A stretch of 64,000 nt of DNA from an uncultured Gemmatimonadota bacterium (GTDB taxonomy: Bacteria > Gemmatimonadota > Gemmatimonadetes > Gemmatimonadales > Gemmatimonadaceae): the NCBI GenBank assembly GCA_903882745.1, contig CAIRYG010000011.1, positions 62,001-126,000 of the forward strand. Reading direction: 5' to 3'. Shown piece by piece: positions 28,136 to 35,822 of this stretch. The notes under the pieces are model-generated. The model was not told where the DNA came from. It saw only the letters and a list, made by a program, of their open reading frames with translations, and did no database searches. The translations under genes were made by a program, and so were the position numbers. Each line of letters begins with the position of its first letter. Positions within the stretch are counted from its first letter, which is position 1.

Positions 28136-29553
28136 TAGAAGTTTCCTCCGTCACCCATCGCACGCGTCTTCTTCGTGGCCTGCAACAGGGCCTCGAGCGA
28201 CGGGCTGGTCTTCCGGTCAAAGTAGACGCGCCCGTCGATCAGCGTCATATCGACGCGGGCCGCAGGCGAGAACGGATGCGCGGTGAAGATCGCGATGTCG
28301 GCGTCCTTCCCCACGTCAATCGATCCGGTGTACTTATCCACGCCGAGCTGCCAGGCCGCGTTCAGCGTGATCATCTTGAGTGCCTCCTCCTCGGAGGTGT
28401 TGCCGTAGTGCATGGCCTTCGCCGCGTCCTGATAGAGACGACGGGCGCGCTCGTCGGAGTCGGAGTTGATCGACACCTTCACCCCGCGTTCGGCCATCAA
28501 CGACGCATTGAAGGCGATCGCGTCCCACGCTTCGAGCTTGTAGGCCCACTCGTCGGCGAAGGTCGAGGCACCAGTGTTAGCGGCCGCGATCTCGTCGGCA
28601 ATCTTGTACCCCTCGAGCACGTGCTGCAGCGAGGCCACGCGGAAGCCGAAGTCTTTGGCCACCTTGAGCAGCATGAGGATCTCGTCGGAGCGATACGAGT
28701 GCGCGTGGACGAGTCGCTTGCCTTCGAGGATCTCCACCAGCGGATCCAGTTGAATGTCGCGGCGCGGCGGAATCGGCTCGGCCTGCCCCTTCTTGAGCGC
28801 GGCCTTCGCCTTGTCGTATTCCTTCCACTCAGCCTGATATTCCTGCGCGCGGGTGAAGGCATCGCGGAGCAGTTCTTCGACGCCCATACGGGTGCGCGGA
28901 TAGCGCGGCGTGCGACCCGGCTGTGCGCCGTTGGTCTGACGAACGTTTTCACCCAGCGCGAACTTGATGCCCGGGGGCGCCTTGTCGAACTTCATCGAGT
29001 CGACGGGGAGCCCGAAGCGCATCTTCACGGTGAGGTTCTGCCCGCCGATCGTGTTGGCGGAACCGTGCAGGACGTTCGCGGCGGTCACGCCGCCGGCAAG
29101 TTGGCGGTACAGCGTAAGGCCGTCTTCGCGGAAGGCGTCGCCGATGTTGACCTGCGAGGTGATCGAGCTGGAGCTCTCGTTGATGCCCTGCAGCGACGAA
29201 TGCGAGTGCGCGTCGATGATGCCCGGGGTGACGAACTTCCCCGTGGCATCAATCACCTGCGCGCCTGCCGGCGCTGCCAGCTTGGGGCCGACCTGGGCGA
29301 TCTTACCGTCGCGGATAATGATGGTGCCGTCGAGAATCGTGCCGTGTGACGCCGTAAGAATTGTGGCGTGCGTAATGGCAACGAGCTTGGCGGCCGGTGG
29401 AATCGGCATGTTCAGGGCGCCGGCTCCGCCGAATCCGTCTGTGGCGGGCGCGGCAGCGCCCTGGGCGAAGGCCGTAGATGCCGCGAGCGCACTTGCGAGC
29501 AGCATCGTGCGCGCGCCGATCATCGCGGGCGACGTGCGGGTGGTGTTCTTCAT
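28135..29553 (-). CDS. Secreted metal-dependent amidohydrolase (second, active member of triad)
   Basis: The 472-residue protein has a signal peptide (ARTMLLASALAASTAFAQG) and an imidazolonepropionase-like amidohydrolase fold. All expected metal ligands are visible: GIIDAHSHSS (H116, H118), LVHAHSYRSDEI, SLQHVLEGYK and the aspartate in INSDSDE. Substrate cannot be named; relatives include prolidase-like and cyclic-amide hydrolases. It starts at ATG 29551-29553, overlapping the first paralogue as ATGA, and its stop overlaps the third. The frame is open 45 codons upstream inside the neighbour and is not used. Confidence 0.9.
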   Translation of the reverse strand: MKNTTRTSPAMIGARTMLLASALAASTAFAQGAAAPATDGFGGAGALNMPIPPAAKLVAITHATILTASHGTILDGTIIIRDGKIAQVGPKLAAPAGAQVIDATGKFVTPGIIDAHSHSSLQGINESSSSITSQVNIGDAFREDGLTLYRQLAGGVTAANVLHGSANTIGGQNLTVKMRFGLPVDSMKFDKAPPGIKFALGENVRQTNGAQPGRTPRYPRTRMGVEELLRDAFTRAQEYQAEWKEYDKAKAALKKGQAEPIPPRRDIQLDPLVEILEGKRLVHAHSYRSDEILMLLKVAKDFGFRVASLQHVLEGYKIADEIAAANTGASTFADEWAYKLEAWDAIAFNASLMAERGVKVSINSDSDERARRLYQDAAKAMHYGNTSEEEALKMITLNAAWQLGVDKYTGSIDVGKDADIAIFTAHPFSPAARVDMTLIDGRVYFDRKTSPSLEALLQATKKTRAMGDGGNF

Positions 29554-31298
29554 GGCGCTTTCTCTCCAGTGAAGGGCGCGTTCCCCATGGGGCCGAGGGC
29601 GACGGAGCCCGTCATGCGGTTCCCGGTGATGTCGCCATTGAAATCGAGATTGAAGCTCTGCGCTCCGAAGCTGAGCGCGAGGGACCAACTGGCTTTGTTA
29701 CCGTCGACGCGCCCGTTGCTGATTTCGGCGTCGCCGGTCGGGAGCCCGGTGACTTTGCCGCTGAAGCTCGCGCCGTTTTGCGTGAAGGTGGCGGAGACCG
29801 ACTGCGCACCCTGCGGGCTGTCGATGGTCATGCGCCAGGTGCCGGCGATCTGCGCAGCGCCTGGGGCGGCTGGGGCACCGCCGGGGTTGCCGCCGCGTCC
29901 GCCGCGACCGCCAGCGGCGGGCGCTGGTGCTTGTGAGGCCACGTCGTATTTGACGCCATCCACGAACACCGCGCGAACGCGCGCGCTGTCGGAGATGATG
30001 TTGCCGTTTTCCGTGACCACGAAATTCGCGATCTTGCCGACTTCGATGCTTCCGAGCGCCTTGCCCATGCCCGCCAGTTCGGCGGCGCGAATGGTGACCG
30101 CTTGCAGCGCGACGTCAGCGGGGAGTCCGGCGGCGACTGCCTTGCGAATGTTCGTCACAAAGTCAGCCGCTCGCGAACCGCCGGAGGCGAGCGCGAACTT
30201 CACCCCCGCCTTGTGCAGCGTCGCGGCATTTCCTTCGATCGCCTTGCGCGCTTCTTTTTCGGCGGCGGCACTGTCGCCGGGGCTCTGCCGCATCGCGTTC
30301 CGATACGACCACCCGGTGACGGTGGACGGCTGCGGGAAGTTGGTGGAGACGACCACATGGTGTCCGGCGAGGGCATCGACGGCTTTGAAGCCTTCGGTCA
30401 CGCCAGTCAAGGTGAGCTTGAGGTCGAACTCCTTGGCCATCTTTACCGCGCGGCGGATGTCGTTCTCCTGCGGCGTATCGTAGAAGATCGGCATCTGGCC
30501 GCGTGCCGCGGCGACGAGCGACTCGAGTTCCGGATCGTTGGCTGGGCGGGCGATTCCGGTGGGGTCGGCCTTCCAGCGATCGACGATGAGGCCGTAGCGG
30601 CGGGCGTCGTACAGGGCCTGACGCTGATAGGCGATGACGCCCATAATCGTGCCGGGGAGCCGTTCGCCGGCAGCATTGACGCCACCGCCGCCGAACCCGC
30701 CACCGCCACCACTGAAGCCGAAGTGTTGGGCGACGTTGACTTTGACGGCGTCGAATCCGTTCGCGCTGTCGCGCATCGGCACGAGCACCGACATGCCGCG
30801 CAGCGCGCCGCGCGTGGGTGCGACCAGCGCCACGGCGACCCCGCCTTCACGGGCGGCGCGGGTATCGGCCGCGCTGATCTTTACTTCTTCGGTGACACTG
30901 CGGTTCGGATCGAAACCGTTGAACTTCTCGGCCCCTGCACTCGCGGCCGAGGGCCCTCCAGGGCCGCCACGGCCACCACCGCCGCCACCACCAGCCGGAG
31001 CGGCTGAGAGGCCGAGCGACGAGGTGAGGTCGATCAGCGCTGGGGCGATGGTGCGCTTGGCGTAGTCGATGACCCGTGCGTCGGCGGGAATCATGACGTC
31101 GGCCCCGACGGCGATAATCAGGCCGTCGCGGACGAGAATCGTCCCCTTCTCGATGACGCCCTTGGTGACCGTCTCAATGCGCGCATTGGTCAGCGCCCAG
31201 GTGCCTTGTTGGGCCCCGAGGACCGCTGGCGCCGACGCCGCGACGGCAAGACCGACCCTCAGCAGGCCGCGCCGCAGGGTCGTAGGGAGAGAATGCAT
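29550..31298 (-). CDS. Secreted amidohydrolase-like protein without metal ligands plus C-terminal beta domain (first of triad)
   Basis: The 582-residue protein starts at ATG 31296-31298, with GGAG seven bases upstream, and has a signal peptide (LLRVGLAVAASAPAVLGAQ). The amidohydrolase fold is recognisable (ALTNARIETV, IVRDG-type strands, GSIEVGKIANFVVTENGN), but the HxH position reads APALIDLTSSLGL (residues 85-97). Later ligands are also replaced (IFYDTPQ, LTLTGVTEG, ALASGGSR). The last 100 residues form an extra beta-rich domain (GTWRMTIDSPQGAQSVSATF) absent from its paralogues. Two Gly-rich loops are present. It is probably the lead subunit of a coupled three-protein unit. Confidence 0.87.
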   Translation of the reverse strand: MHSLPTTLRRGLLRVGLAVAASAPAVLGAQQGTWALTNARIETVTKGVIEKGTILVRDGLIIAVGADVMIPADARVIDYAKRTIAPALIDLTSSLGLSAAPAGGGGGGGRGGPGGPSAASAGAEKFNGFDPNRSVTEEVKISAADTRAAREGGVAVALVAPTRGALRGMSVLVPMRDSANGFDAVKVNVAQHFGFSGGGGGFGGGGVNAAGERLPGTIMGVIAYQRQALYDARRYGLIVDRWKADPTGIARPANDPELESLVAAARGQMPIFYDTPQENDIRRAVKMAKEFDLKLTLTGVTEGFKAVDALAGHHVVVSTNFPQPSTVTGWSYRNAMRQSPGDSAAAEKEARKAIEGNAATLHKAGVKFALASGGSRAADFVTNIRKAVAAGLPADVALQAVTIRAAELAGMGKALGSIEVGKIANFVVTENGNIISDSARVRAVFVDGVKYDVASQAPAPAAGGRGGRGGNPGGAPAAPGAAQIAGTWRMTIDSPQGAQSVSATFTQNGASFSGKVTGLPTGDAEISNGRVDGNKASWSLALSFGAQSFNLDFNGDITGNRMTGSVALGPMGNAPFTGEKAP

Positions 31299-31394
31299 GG
31301 AGCGACTCCGATGGAGGGGAGGACGGGGGAACGCGTGCAACATGCGTGAAATTAGCCGTGCGACAGCCAACAGGTCAAAGTAGGTGCGCCACGC

Positions 31395-32717
31395 TCACCG
31401 CACCCGCCCATACTTCCGCAGCACCGCCATCAACCGATCCGCTGGCAACGCATTCACGCGCAGGTTGTTCGCGCCCGTCATGGTGTCGGCGGCGAGCATG
31501 GCATTCAGGATCGCCTCTTCCGTGGCCTGCACTGTGGCGCTGAACAGGTTCGAGATGGCCGCGTTGCTCACCATCGTGAGGCGTGCGCTGTCGGCGGGGA
31601 CTGCGGCGCCGGGGTTTGCCGTGGAGAACGCCACGAAGATGTCGCCCGATCCATTGCCGCCGGTGCCCCCGGCGCGGCCCACGCCGAGTGCCACGCGGGT
31701 GGCGATGCGCTTGAGTTGATGCGGCAGGAGGGGCGCGTCGGTCGCGACGATAACGATGATTGAGCCCAGCTCGACCTCGGTGGTGTTGGCTCCCTTCGGT
31801 GCGGGCTGGTCGCAGCTCCGACGGCCCGGCGGTGAGCCTGCCGGTGAGCCTGCCGGGAGCGGTCCGGCGATGCATGACGCCAGGTCGCTCAGTTCCTCAC
31901 CAACCGGCACGCCGGCGACGCGCATGTCGCGCATCGATCCGAAGTTGCACTGCACGAGCACGCCCACGGTGTAGCCTCCCTGCGCGGTGGTCAGCGTTCG
32001 CGAGGCGGTGCCGATACCGCCCTTGAACCCTTCGCAGGTCATCCCTGTGCCGCCACCGACCGCCCCCTCGCGGGGCACCACGCCCCCAACTGCGCCGTTC
32101 AGTGCCGCGATCGCATGCTCCGGCTTCACATGAAAGCCGTTGATGTCGCTGAGCCCACCATCGTAGGTCTCCGCGACCACCGGCAGCCCCCACGGCTGCA
32201 GCGTGGCGCGCCCAACGCGCCATTGCAGAATGGCGTCGCGCACCACGCCCACGCTGTGCGTGTTGGTAATGCCGATCGGCCCCTCGAGAAATCCGCTCTC
32301 CTGCAGCCAGGTGGTTCCGGTCATCTCGCCGTTGCCGTTGAGCGTGAACCAGGCACCGAATACGGGATCGTTGCTCCCTTTCCCGCGGGGGTGCACTATG
32401 GTCACGCCGGTACGTACCGGTCCGACCCCCACCTTGAGTGGTCCTGGCGCGCCCTCGATGATCGTGGTGTGGCCGACTTCAACACCGCGCACATCGGTGA
32501 TGGCATCCAAGGCGCCGGGGGTTCCGCCGATCAGGGCGGAGATGCCCAGGTCGCGCGCGCGGGGGCGGGGCGCGGACTGCGCGCCGGGTTGCTGGGCGGA
32601 GGGTTGCTGCGACGATACCGTGGCGGCGAACAGAGGAGTCCAGAGGCTGAGCACAGCAACGGACAAAGCGGACCGAACGGACTGAACGAACAGAACCGAC
32701 CGGAGGACAGACGACAT
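31395..32717 (-). CDS. Secreted P1-family (S58, DmpA-like) aminopeptidase
   Basis: The 440-residue protein starts at ATG 32715-32717 with GGAG five bases upstream and a hydrophobic leader. It matches DmpA-type N-terminal-nucleophile aminopeptidases: ITDVRGVEVGHTTI, GKGSNDPVFGAWFTLNG and GVVRDAILQWRVG are present. The self-cleavage site GSIIVIVATDAPLLPHQLKR follows, in which Ser after Gly (about residue 318) becomes the nucleophile, and then SGDIFVAFSTAN. The family releases N-terminal residues, including D-amino acids, from peptides. It lies 96 bp upstream of the amidohydrolase triad on the same strand. A small PAGSPAGSP duplication is present before the cleavage site. Confidence 0.92.
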   Translation of the reverse strand: MSSVLRSVLFVQSVRSALSVAVLSLWTPLFAATVSSQQPSAQQPGAQSAPRPRARDLGISALIGGTPGALDAITDVRGVEVGHTTIIEGAPGPLKVGVGPVRTGVTIVHPRGKGSNDPVFGAWFTLNGNGEMTGTTWLQESGFLEGPIGITNTHSVGVVRDAILQWRVGRATLQPWGLPVVAETYDGGLSDINGFHVKPEHAIAALNGAVGGVVPREGAVGGGTGMTCEGFKGGIGTASRTLTTAQGGYTVGVLVQCNFGSMRDMRVAGVPVGEELSDLASCIAGPLPAGSPAGSPPGRRSCDQPAPKGANTTEVELGSIIVIVATDAPLLPHQLKRIATRVALGVGRAGGTGGNGSGDIFVAFSTANPGAAVPADSARLTMVSNAAISNLFSATVQATEEAILNAMLAADTMTGANNLRVNALPADRLMAVLRKYGRVR

Positions 32718-32797
32718 AGGGGGCTCCTGATGTACTCGATGGTGGGCACTGGTGAGACGCGATGCCCTTCCCCGAATCTCCGCTGCGACTGGGCGTG

Positions 32798-32833
32798 CCG
32801 CCAGAGGGGGCCGCCAGAGGGGGCGCCAGAGGG
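32798..32833. repeat. 13-bp direct repeats upstream of the P1 peptidase
   Basis: CCGCCAGAGGGGG occurs at 32798-32810 and 32811-32823, with a partial third copy to 32833. It lies between the P1 peptidase start and the tRNA terminator. No promoter was recognised there. Confidence 0.85.
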
Positions 32834-32847
32834 TGCCGCACGCCAAC

Positions 32848-32879
32848 GAAAAACCCCGCACGATAACTCGTTGCGGGGT
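32848..32879 (-). terminator. Intrinsic terminator after tRNA-Ser(GGA)
   Basis: On the minus strand ACCCCGCA pairs with TGCGGGGT (32872-32879 with 32853-32860) and is followed by TTTTTCG. It ends transcription 12 bp past the tRNA. Confidence 0.9.
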
Positions 32880-32891
32880 CTCTCGTTAGCA

Positions 32892-32978
32892 CGGACGGGG
32901 TGGGATTCGAACCCACGGTACGCTTTCACGTACACACACTTTCCAGGCGTGCGCCTTAAACCACTCAGCCACCCGTCC
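32892..32978 (-). tRNA. tRNA-Ser, anticodon GGA
   Basis: An 87-nt minus-strand cloverleaf. The acceptor stem GGACGGG/CCCGTCC is perfect, with a G discriminator and no encoded CCA. The anticodon loop CTGGAAA reads UCC and UCU. A long variable arm (GTGTACGTGAAAGCGTAC region) and the T-loop GGTTCGAATCC are present, as expected for class II tRNA-Ser. Confidence 0.97.
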
Positions 32979-33009
32979 TCATGCACTTTTCCAATCCCTC
33001 CAACAACTA

Positions 33010-33047
33010 CGACGCGCTGGCACGCGAATCCGCGAACCAGCGCGTCG
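33010..33047. other. 11-bp inverted repeat between the two tRNA-Ser genes
   Basis: CGACGCGCTGG (33010-33020) pairs with CCAGCGCGTCG (33037-33047) around 16 bases. It lies just downstream of tRNA-Ser(CGA) on the minus strand. No clear T-run follows, so it could be a weak terminator or a processing signal. Confidence 0.6.
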
Positions 33048-33066
33048 GGTCACGCCTCCACTGCAG

Positions 33067-33153
33067 CGGACAGGGTGAGATTCGAACTCACGATACCGTT
33101 GCCGGTACGCCGGTTTTCGAGACCGGTGCCTTCAACCACTCGGCCACCTATCC
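33067..33153 (-). tRNA. tRNA-Ser, anticodon CGA
   Basis: An 87-nt minus-strand class II tRNA. The acceptor is GGATAGG/CCTGTCC (one T-G pair) with a G discriminator. The anticodon stem is CCGGT/ACCGG and the loop CTCGAAA gives anticodon CGA (codon UCG). A long variable arm and GGTTCGA-type T-loop (GAGTTCGAATCTC) are present. CCA is not encoded. Confidence 0.97.
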
Positions 33154-33175
33154 AGGACTTTCTCCTAGCCTGAAG

Positions 33176-33204
33176 AAATTATCGGCTCGACCACCTACAG
33201 TCAA
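33176..33204 (-). promoter_or_regulatory. Sigma70-type promoter of the tRNA-Ser genes
   Basis: On the minus strand TTGACT (33204-33199), a 17-base spacer and TAATTT (33181-33176) lie 23 bp upstream of tRNA-Ser(CGA). Transcription should start near 33169. Confidence 0.85.
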
Positions 33205-33220
33205 CGCATAACCCGAGATT

Positions 33221-33688
33221 CTATCCGTCTCGGCGCTCAGCAAACCAGGCCCGGAGCAGCGCGCCGCACTCGTCGGCCATCACCCCACCGGCCACTTCGG
33301 GGTGATGATTCAGCCTCGGGTGCCGCAGCAGGTCCCCAACCGATCCCACCATTCCCGCCTTATCGTCCCACGCGCCAAACACCACCCGGTCGAGCCGTGC
33401 GAGCACAATGGCCCCCGCACACATGGCGCAGGGCTCCAACGTCACGTACAGGGTGCAGCCGCTCAGGCGTGAATCGCCGAGCACGGCCTGGGCGGCGCGA
33501 ATGGCCCGCACTTCGGCGTGCGCGGTCGCATCGCGCTGCGTGACCATCGCGTTGGCCTCAGCGGCGACCACCGCCCCGCCACGCACGACAACGGCGCCCA
33601 CGGGCACCTCCCCGCCCTCGCCGGCGGCTCGGGCCGCCGCGAGTGCATCAGACATGAACTGGAGGTCCAAGCGGAGGCGATCGGTCAT
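33221..33688 (-). CDS. tadA: tRNA-specific adenosine deaminase
   Basis: The 155-residue zinc deaminase converts A34 of tRNA-Arg(ACG) to inosine. It has HAE (residues 57-59) with the catalytic Glu and PCAMC (86-90), plus the TadA-specific stretch GAWDDKAGMVGS and the DLLRHPRLNHHPEV segment. The start is set at ATG 33686-33688; ATG 33653-33655 is an alternative, and neither has a strong ribosome site. It is a short stand-alone gene next to the tRNA-Ser cluster. Confidence 0.95.
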   Translation of the reverse strand: MTDRLRLDLQFMSDALAAARAAGEGGEVPVGAVVVRGGAVVAAEANAMVTQRDATAHAEVRAIRAAQAVLGDSRLSGCTLYVTLEPCAMCAGAIVLARLDRVVFGAWDDKAGMVGSVGDLLRHPRLNHHPEVAGGVMADECGALLRAWFAERRDG

Positions 33689-33724
33689 GGGATGGGGGGT
33701 GCGGTAGATTTGCGGTCGCGCGTC

Positions 33725-33730
33725 TATAAT
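33725..33730 (+). promoter_or_regulatory. Candidate -10 element for the lipoprotein protease gene
   Basis: A perfect TATAAT 83 bp upstream of the ATG at 33813. No good -35 lies at 16-18 bases, so this is only a candidate. The tadA-lipoprotein divergent gap also holds a short CCCCG/CGGGG hairpin. Confidence 0.3.
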
Positions 33731-33812
33731 ACCACAGGGCGATGGCACGCGCCCCGTCACGCGGGGTATAAACAGTCAGGTACCCCCGCCGCATCCCTTG
33801 AGCTCCGAATCT

Positions 33813-35801
33813 ATGCGCCGCTCGTTCCGTGCAGTTGCAGTCCTTACCGCTGTCCTGCTCTCCGCCTGCCAGCCGTCGTCGCCGAACACGGCGCCGTCAA
33901 CAACCGCGGGCGCAAGCGTCGCGCGGGTGATGGTCACGGTCCCGGCGAATTCCTTTGTCATTGGCGAGTCGATCACGTCAACCGCAACGTCCTACGACGC
34001 GACCGGCAATGTGCTCGCGAACCGCACCGTCACGTGGAGCTCGAGCGCGCCGACCATCGCCACAGTCACGTCGAGCGGCACGGTGACGGGAGTCGCTGTC
34101 GGCACGAGCACGATCTCGGCGACCGTCGATGGCGGCGTCACGGCATCGATCGCGATCACAGTGATCGCCGCGCCAGGCCCCTGCGCCACGGCGACGGCCA
34201 TCACGATGAATGTCGGTGAGATTCGCACGGTGACGGCTGCGCAACGGAACCTGCTCTGTGTTGCCGGCGGCGCCGTGGGGGCCGACTACGCGATTTCCGC
34301 AATCAATCTTGATACCGGCAGCACCACGCGCCCGATCACCATGCTCGCCGCGGGGACACAGGCCGTGGGTGTGCCGCTCGCCCCGTCGCTGTCCAATCTG
34401 CTGATGCCCACGTCCGCCGAGAACATCGCAGAGCCGGCGCGCGTCCATCTGCAGCGCCAGCGTAACATGCGCCGCGTGCTGGGCGCACGGATGTCCGAGG
34501 GTCGTGCCGTGCGAGGGTCCGGCGCGTCGAGCATCAAGGGACTCGCCTCGACGCCGACCGTTGGCACCATTGTAAGCCTCAACTCCAATGGCGACGGCGT
34601 CGGTGGGAATCCGTGCGTCGCGAACGCGTCGGATTATCATGGCGCGCGCGTGGCCGCGGTCACCAGCCGTGCGATCGTGCTCGTGGACACGACCGCACCG
34701 ACGGGAGGGCTCACCGACGCCGAGTTGCTGTCGATCAGCACGATGTTCGACACGCTCGTGTATGACGTGGATGTGAATGCCTTCGGTGCTCCCTACGACG
34801 CAGACGGAAACGGCCGCGTGGTGCTGTTCTTCACCCCAAGCGTGAATGCGCTCACCCCGGCGACCGCCGGCTACGTGATTGGCGGGTTCTTTGATTCGCG
34901 CGACCTCTACTCGTCGGCGGGCACGAACGGCTGCGCGGGAAGCAACGAAGGGGAAATGTTTTATCTGCCCGTGCTCGACCCGACCAGGAAGTACAACAGC
35001 GCGTACACCGACCGAACGGCGCTGATCAATACTGCCGTGAACACCGTGGCGCACGAGTTCCAGCACTTGATCAACTGGTCGCGCCGACTCAACGTCACCT
35101 TTGCGTCGTACGCGGAGGAGGTCTTCCTCGACGAAGGCCTGTCGCACTTCGCCGAAGAACTGCTGTACTACCGCGTCACGGGGTTCACCGCGGGGACAGA
35201 CATCAACTACGCGAAAATCTCCGCGACGGCTACCACTCAGAGCGACTTCCTGAAGTATCAGAACCAGAACATGGCGCGCCTGCTCGGATTCATGGCCAAC
35301 CCCAGCGCCAACTCGCCGTGGGCCGACAATGACAGCTTGGCGACCCGCGGTGCCACCTGGGGGCTCCTGCGGTACATGATCGACCAGTCGCCGTTGCAGT
35401 CCACGGTCTACACGCAAGCACTGGTGAACTCGAATCGTCAGGGACTCGACAACCTGAACTATGTGTTCGGCAATGTGTTCACGTCGCCGTTTCAGGCCGC
35501 GCAGTCCTTTGCGATGAGCCTGCTGACGGACGGGAGCAGTGTGCCGGTTGCCACCAGCTATGCGTTCCGCAGCTGGGACCTGCGCACGATCATGCCGCGC
35601 GAGGCCAATACGCCGACGATTTATCCGCTCAACGTCTTGTCGCTGGCGCCCAGCACGGCGCGCACCGCAACGATGGCGGCAGGCGGCATGGCCTTCGCGA
35701 GGTTCTCGGTGGGCGCGGGTGGTGCGGGCAGCATCGCGTTCAGCTCACTGACGGAAGCGCTGCACACGCCGATTATTGTGCAGCTCGTCCGCACGCGCTA
35801 A
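33813..35801 (+). CDS. Lipoprotein metalloprotease with BIG2 Ig-like domain (M30/hyicolysin-like)
   Basis: The 662-residue protein starts with a lipoprotein signal (MRRSFRAVAVLTAVLLSAC, lipid-attachment C19). Residues of about 35-115 form a bacterial Ig-like BIG2 domain with TWSSSAPTIATV and VTGVAVGTSTISATV. The second half has zinc motif HEFQHLINW (about 413-421) with a downstream glutamate in FLDEGLSHFAEEL, as in peptidase M30. The region before it (VLVDTTAPTGGLTDAELLSI, then YDVDVNAFGAPYDADGNGRV) also resembles that family. It is probably anchored in the outer membrane or facing outward. It is monocistronic and converges on clpB. Substrate is unknown. Confidence 0.85.
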   Translation: MRRSFRAVAVLTAVLLSACQPSSPNTAPSTTAGASVARVMVTVPANSFVIGESITSTATSYDATGNVLANRTVTWSSSAPTIATVTSSGTVTGVAVGTSTISATVDGGVTASIAITVIAAPGPCATATAITMNVGEIRTVTAAQRNLLCVAGGAVGADYAISAINLDTGSTTRPITMLAAGTQAVGVPLAPSLSNLLMPTSAENIAEPARVHLQRQRNMRRVLGARMSEGRAVRGSGASSIKGLASTPTVGTIVSLNSNGDGVGGNPCVANASDYHGARVAAVTSRAIVLVDTTAPTGGLTDAELLSISTMFDTLVYDVDVNAFGAPYDADGNGRVVLFFTPSVNALTPATAGYVIGGFFDSRDLYSSAGTNGCAGSNEGEMFYLPVLDPTRKYNSAYTDRTALINTAVNTVAHEFQHLINWSRRLNVTFASYAEEVFLDEGLSHFAEELLYYRVTGFTAGTDINYAKISATATTQSDFLKYQNQNMARLLGFMANPSANSPWADNDSLATRGATWGLLRYMIDQSPLQSTVYTQALVNSNRQGLDNLNYVFGNVFTSPFQAAQSFAMSLLTDGSSVPVATSYAFRSWDLRTIMPREANTPTIYPLNVLSLAPSTARTATMAAGGMAFARFSVGAGGAGSIAFSSLTEALHTPIIVQLVRTR

Positions 35802-35822
35802 CAACTTCCGGTCAGCTCGCCG

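Noticed and set aside
28129-29349. 406-codon plus-strand open frame
   Set aside because: It is the antisense of the active amidohydrolase.
33978-35417. 479-codon minus-strand open frame
   Set aside because: It lies opposite the lipoprotease, whose lipobox, BIG2 domain and zinc motif fix the coding strand.
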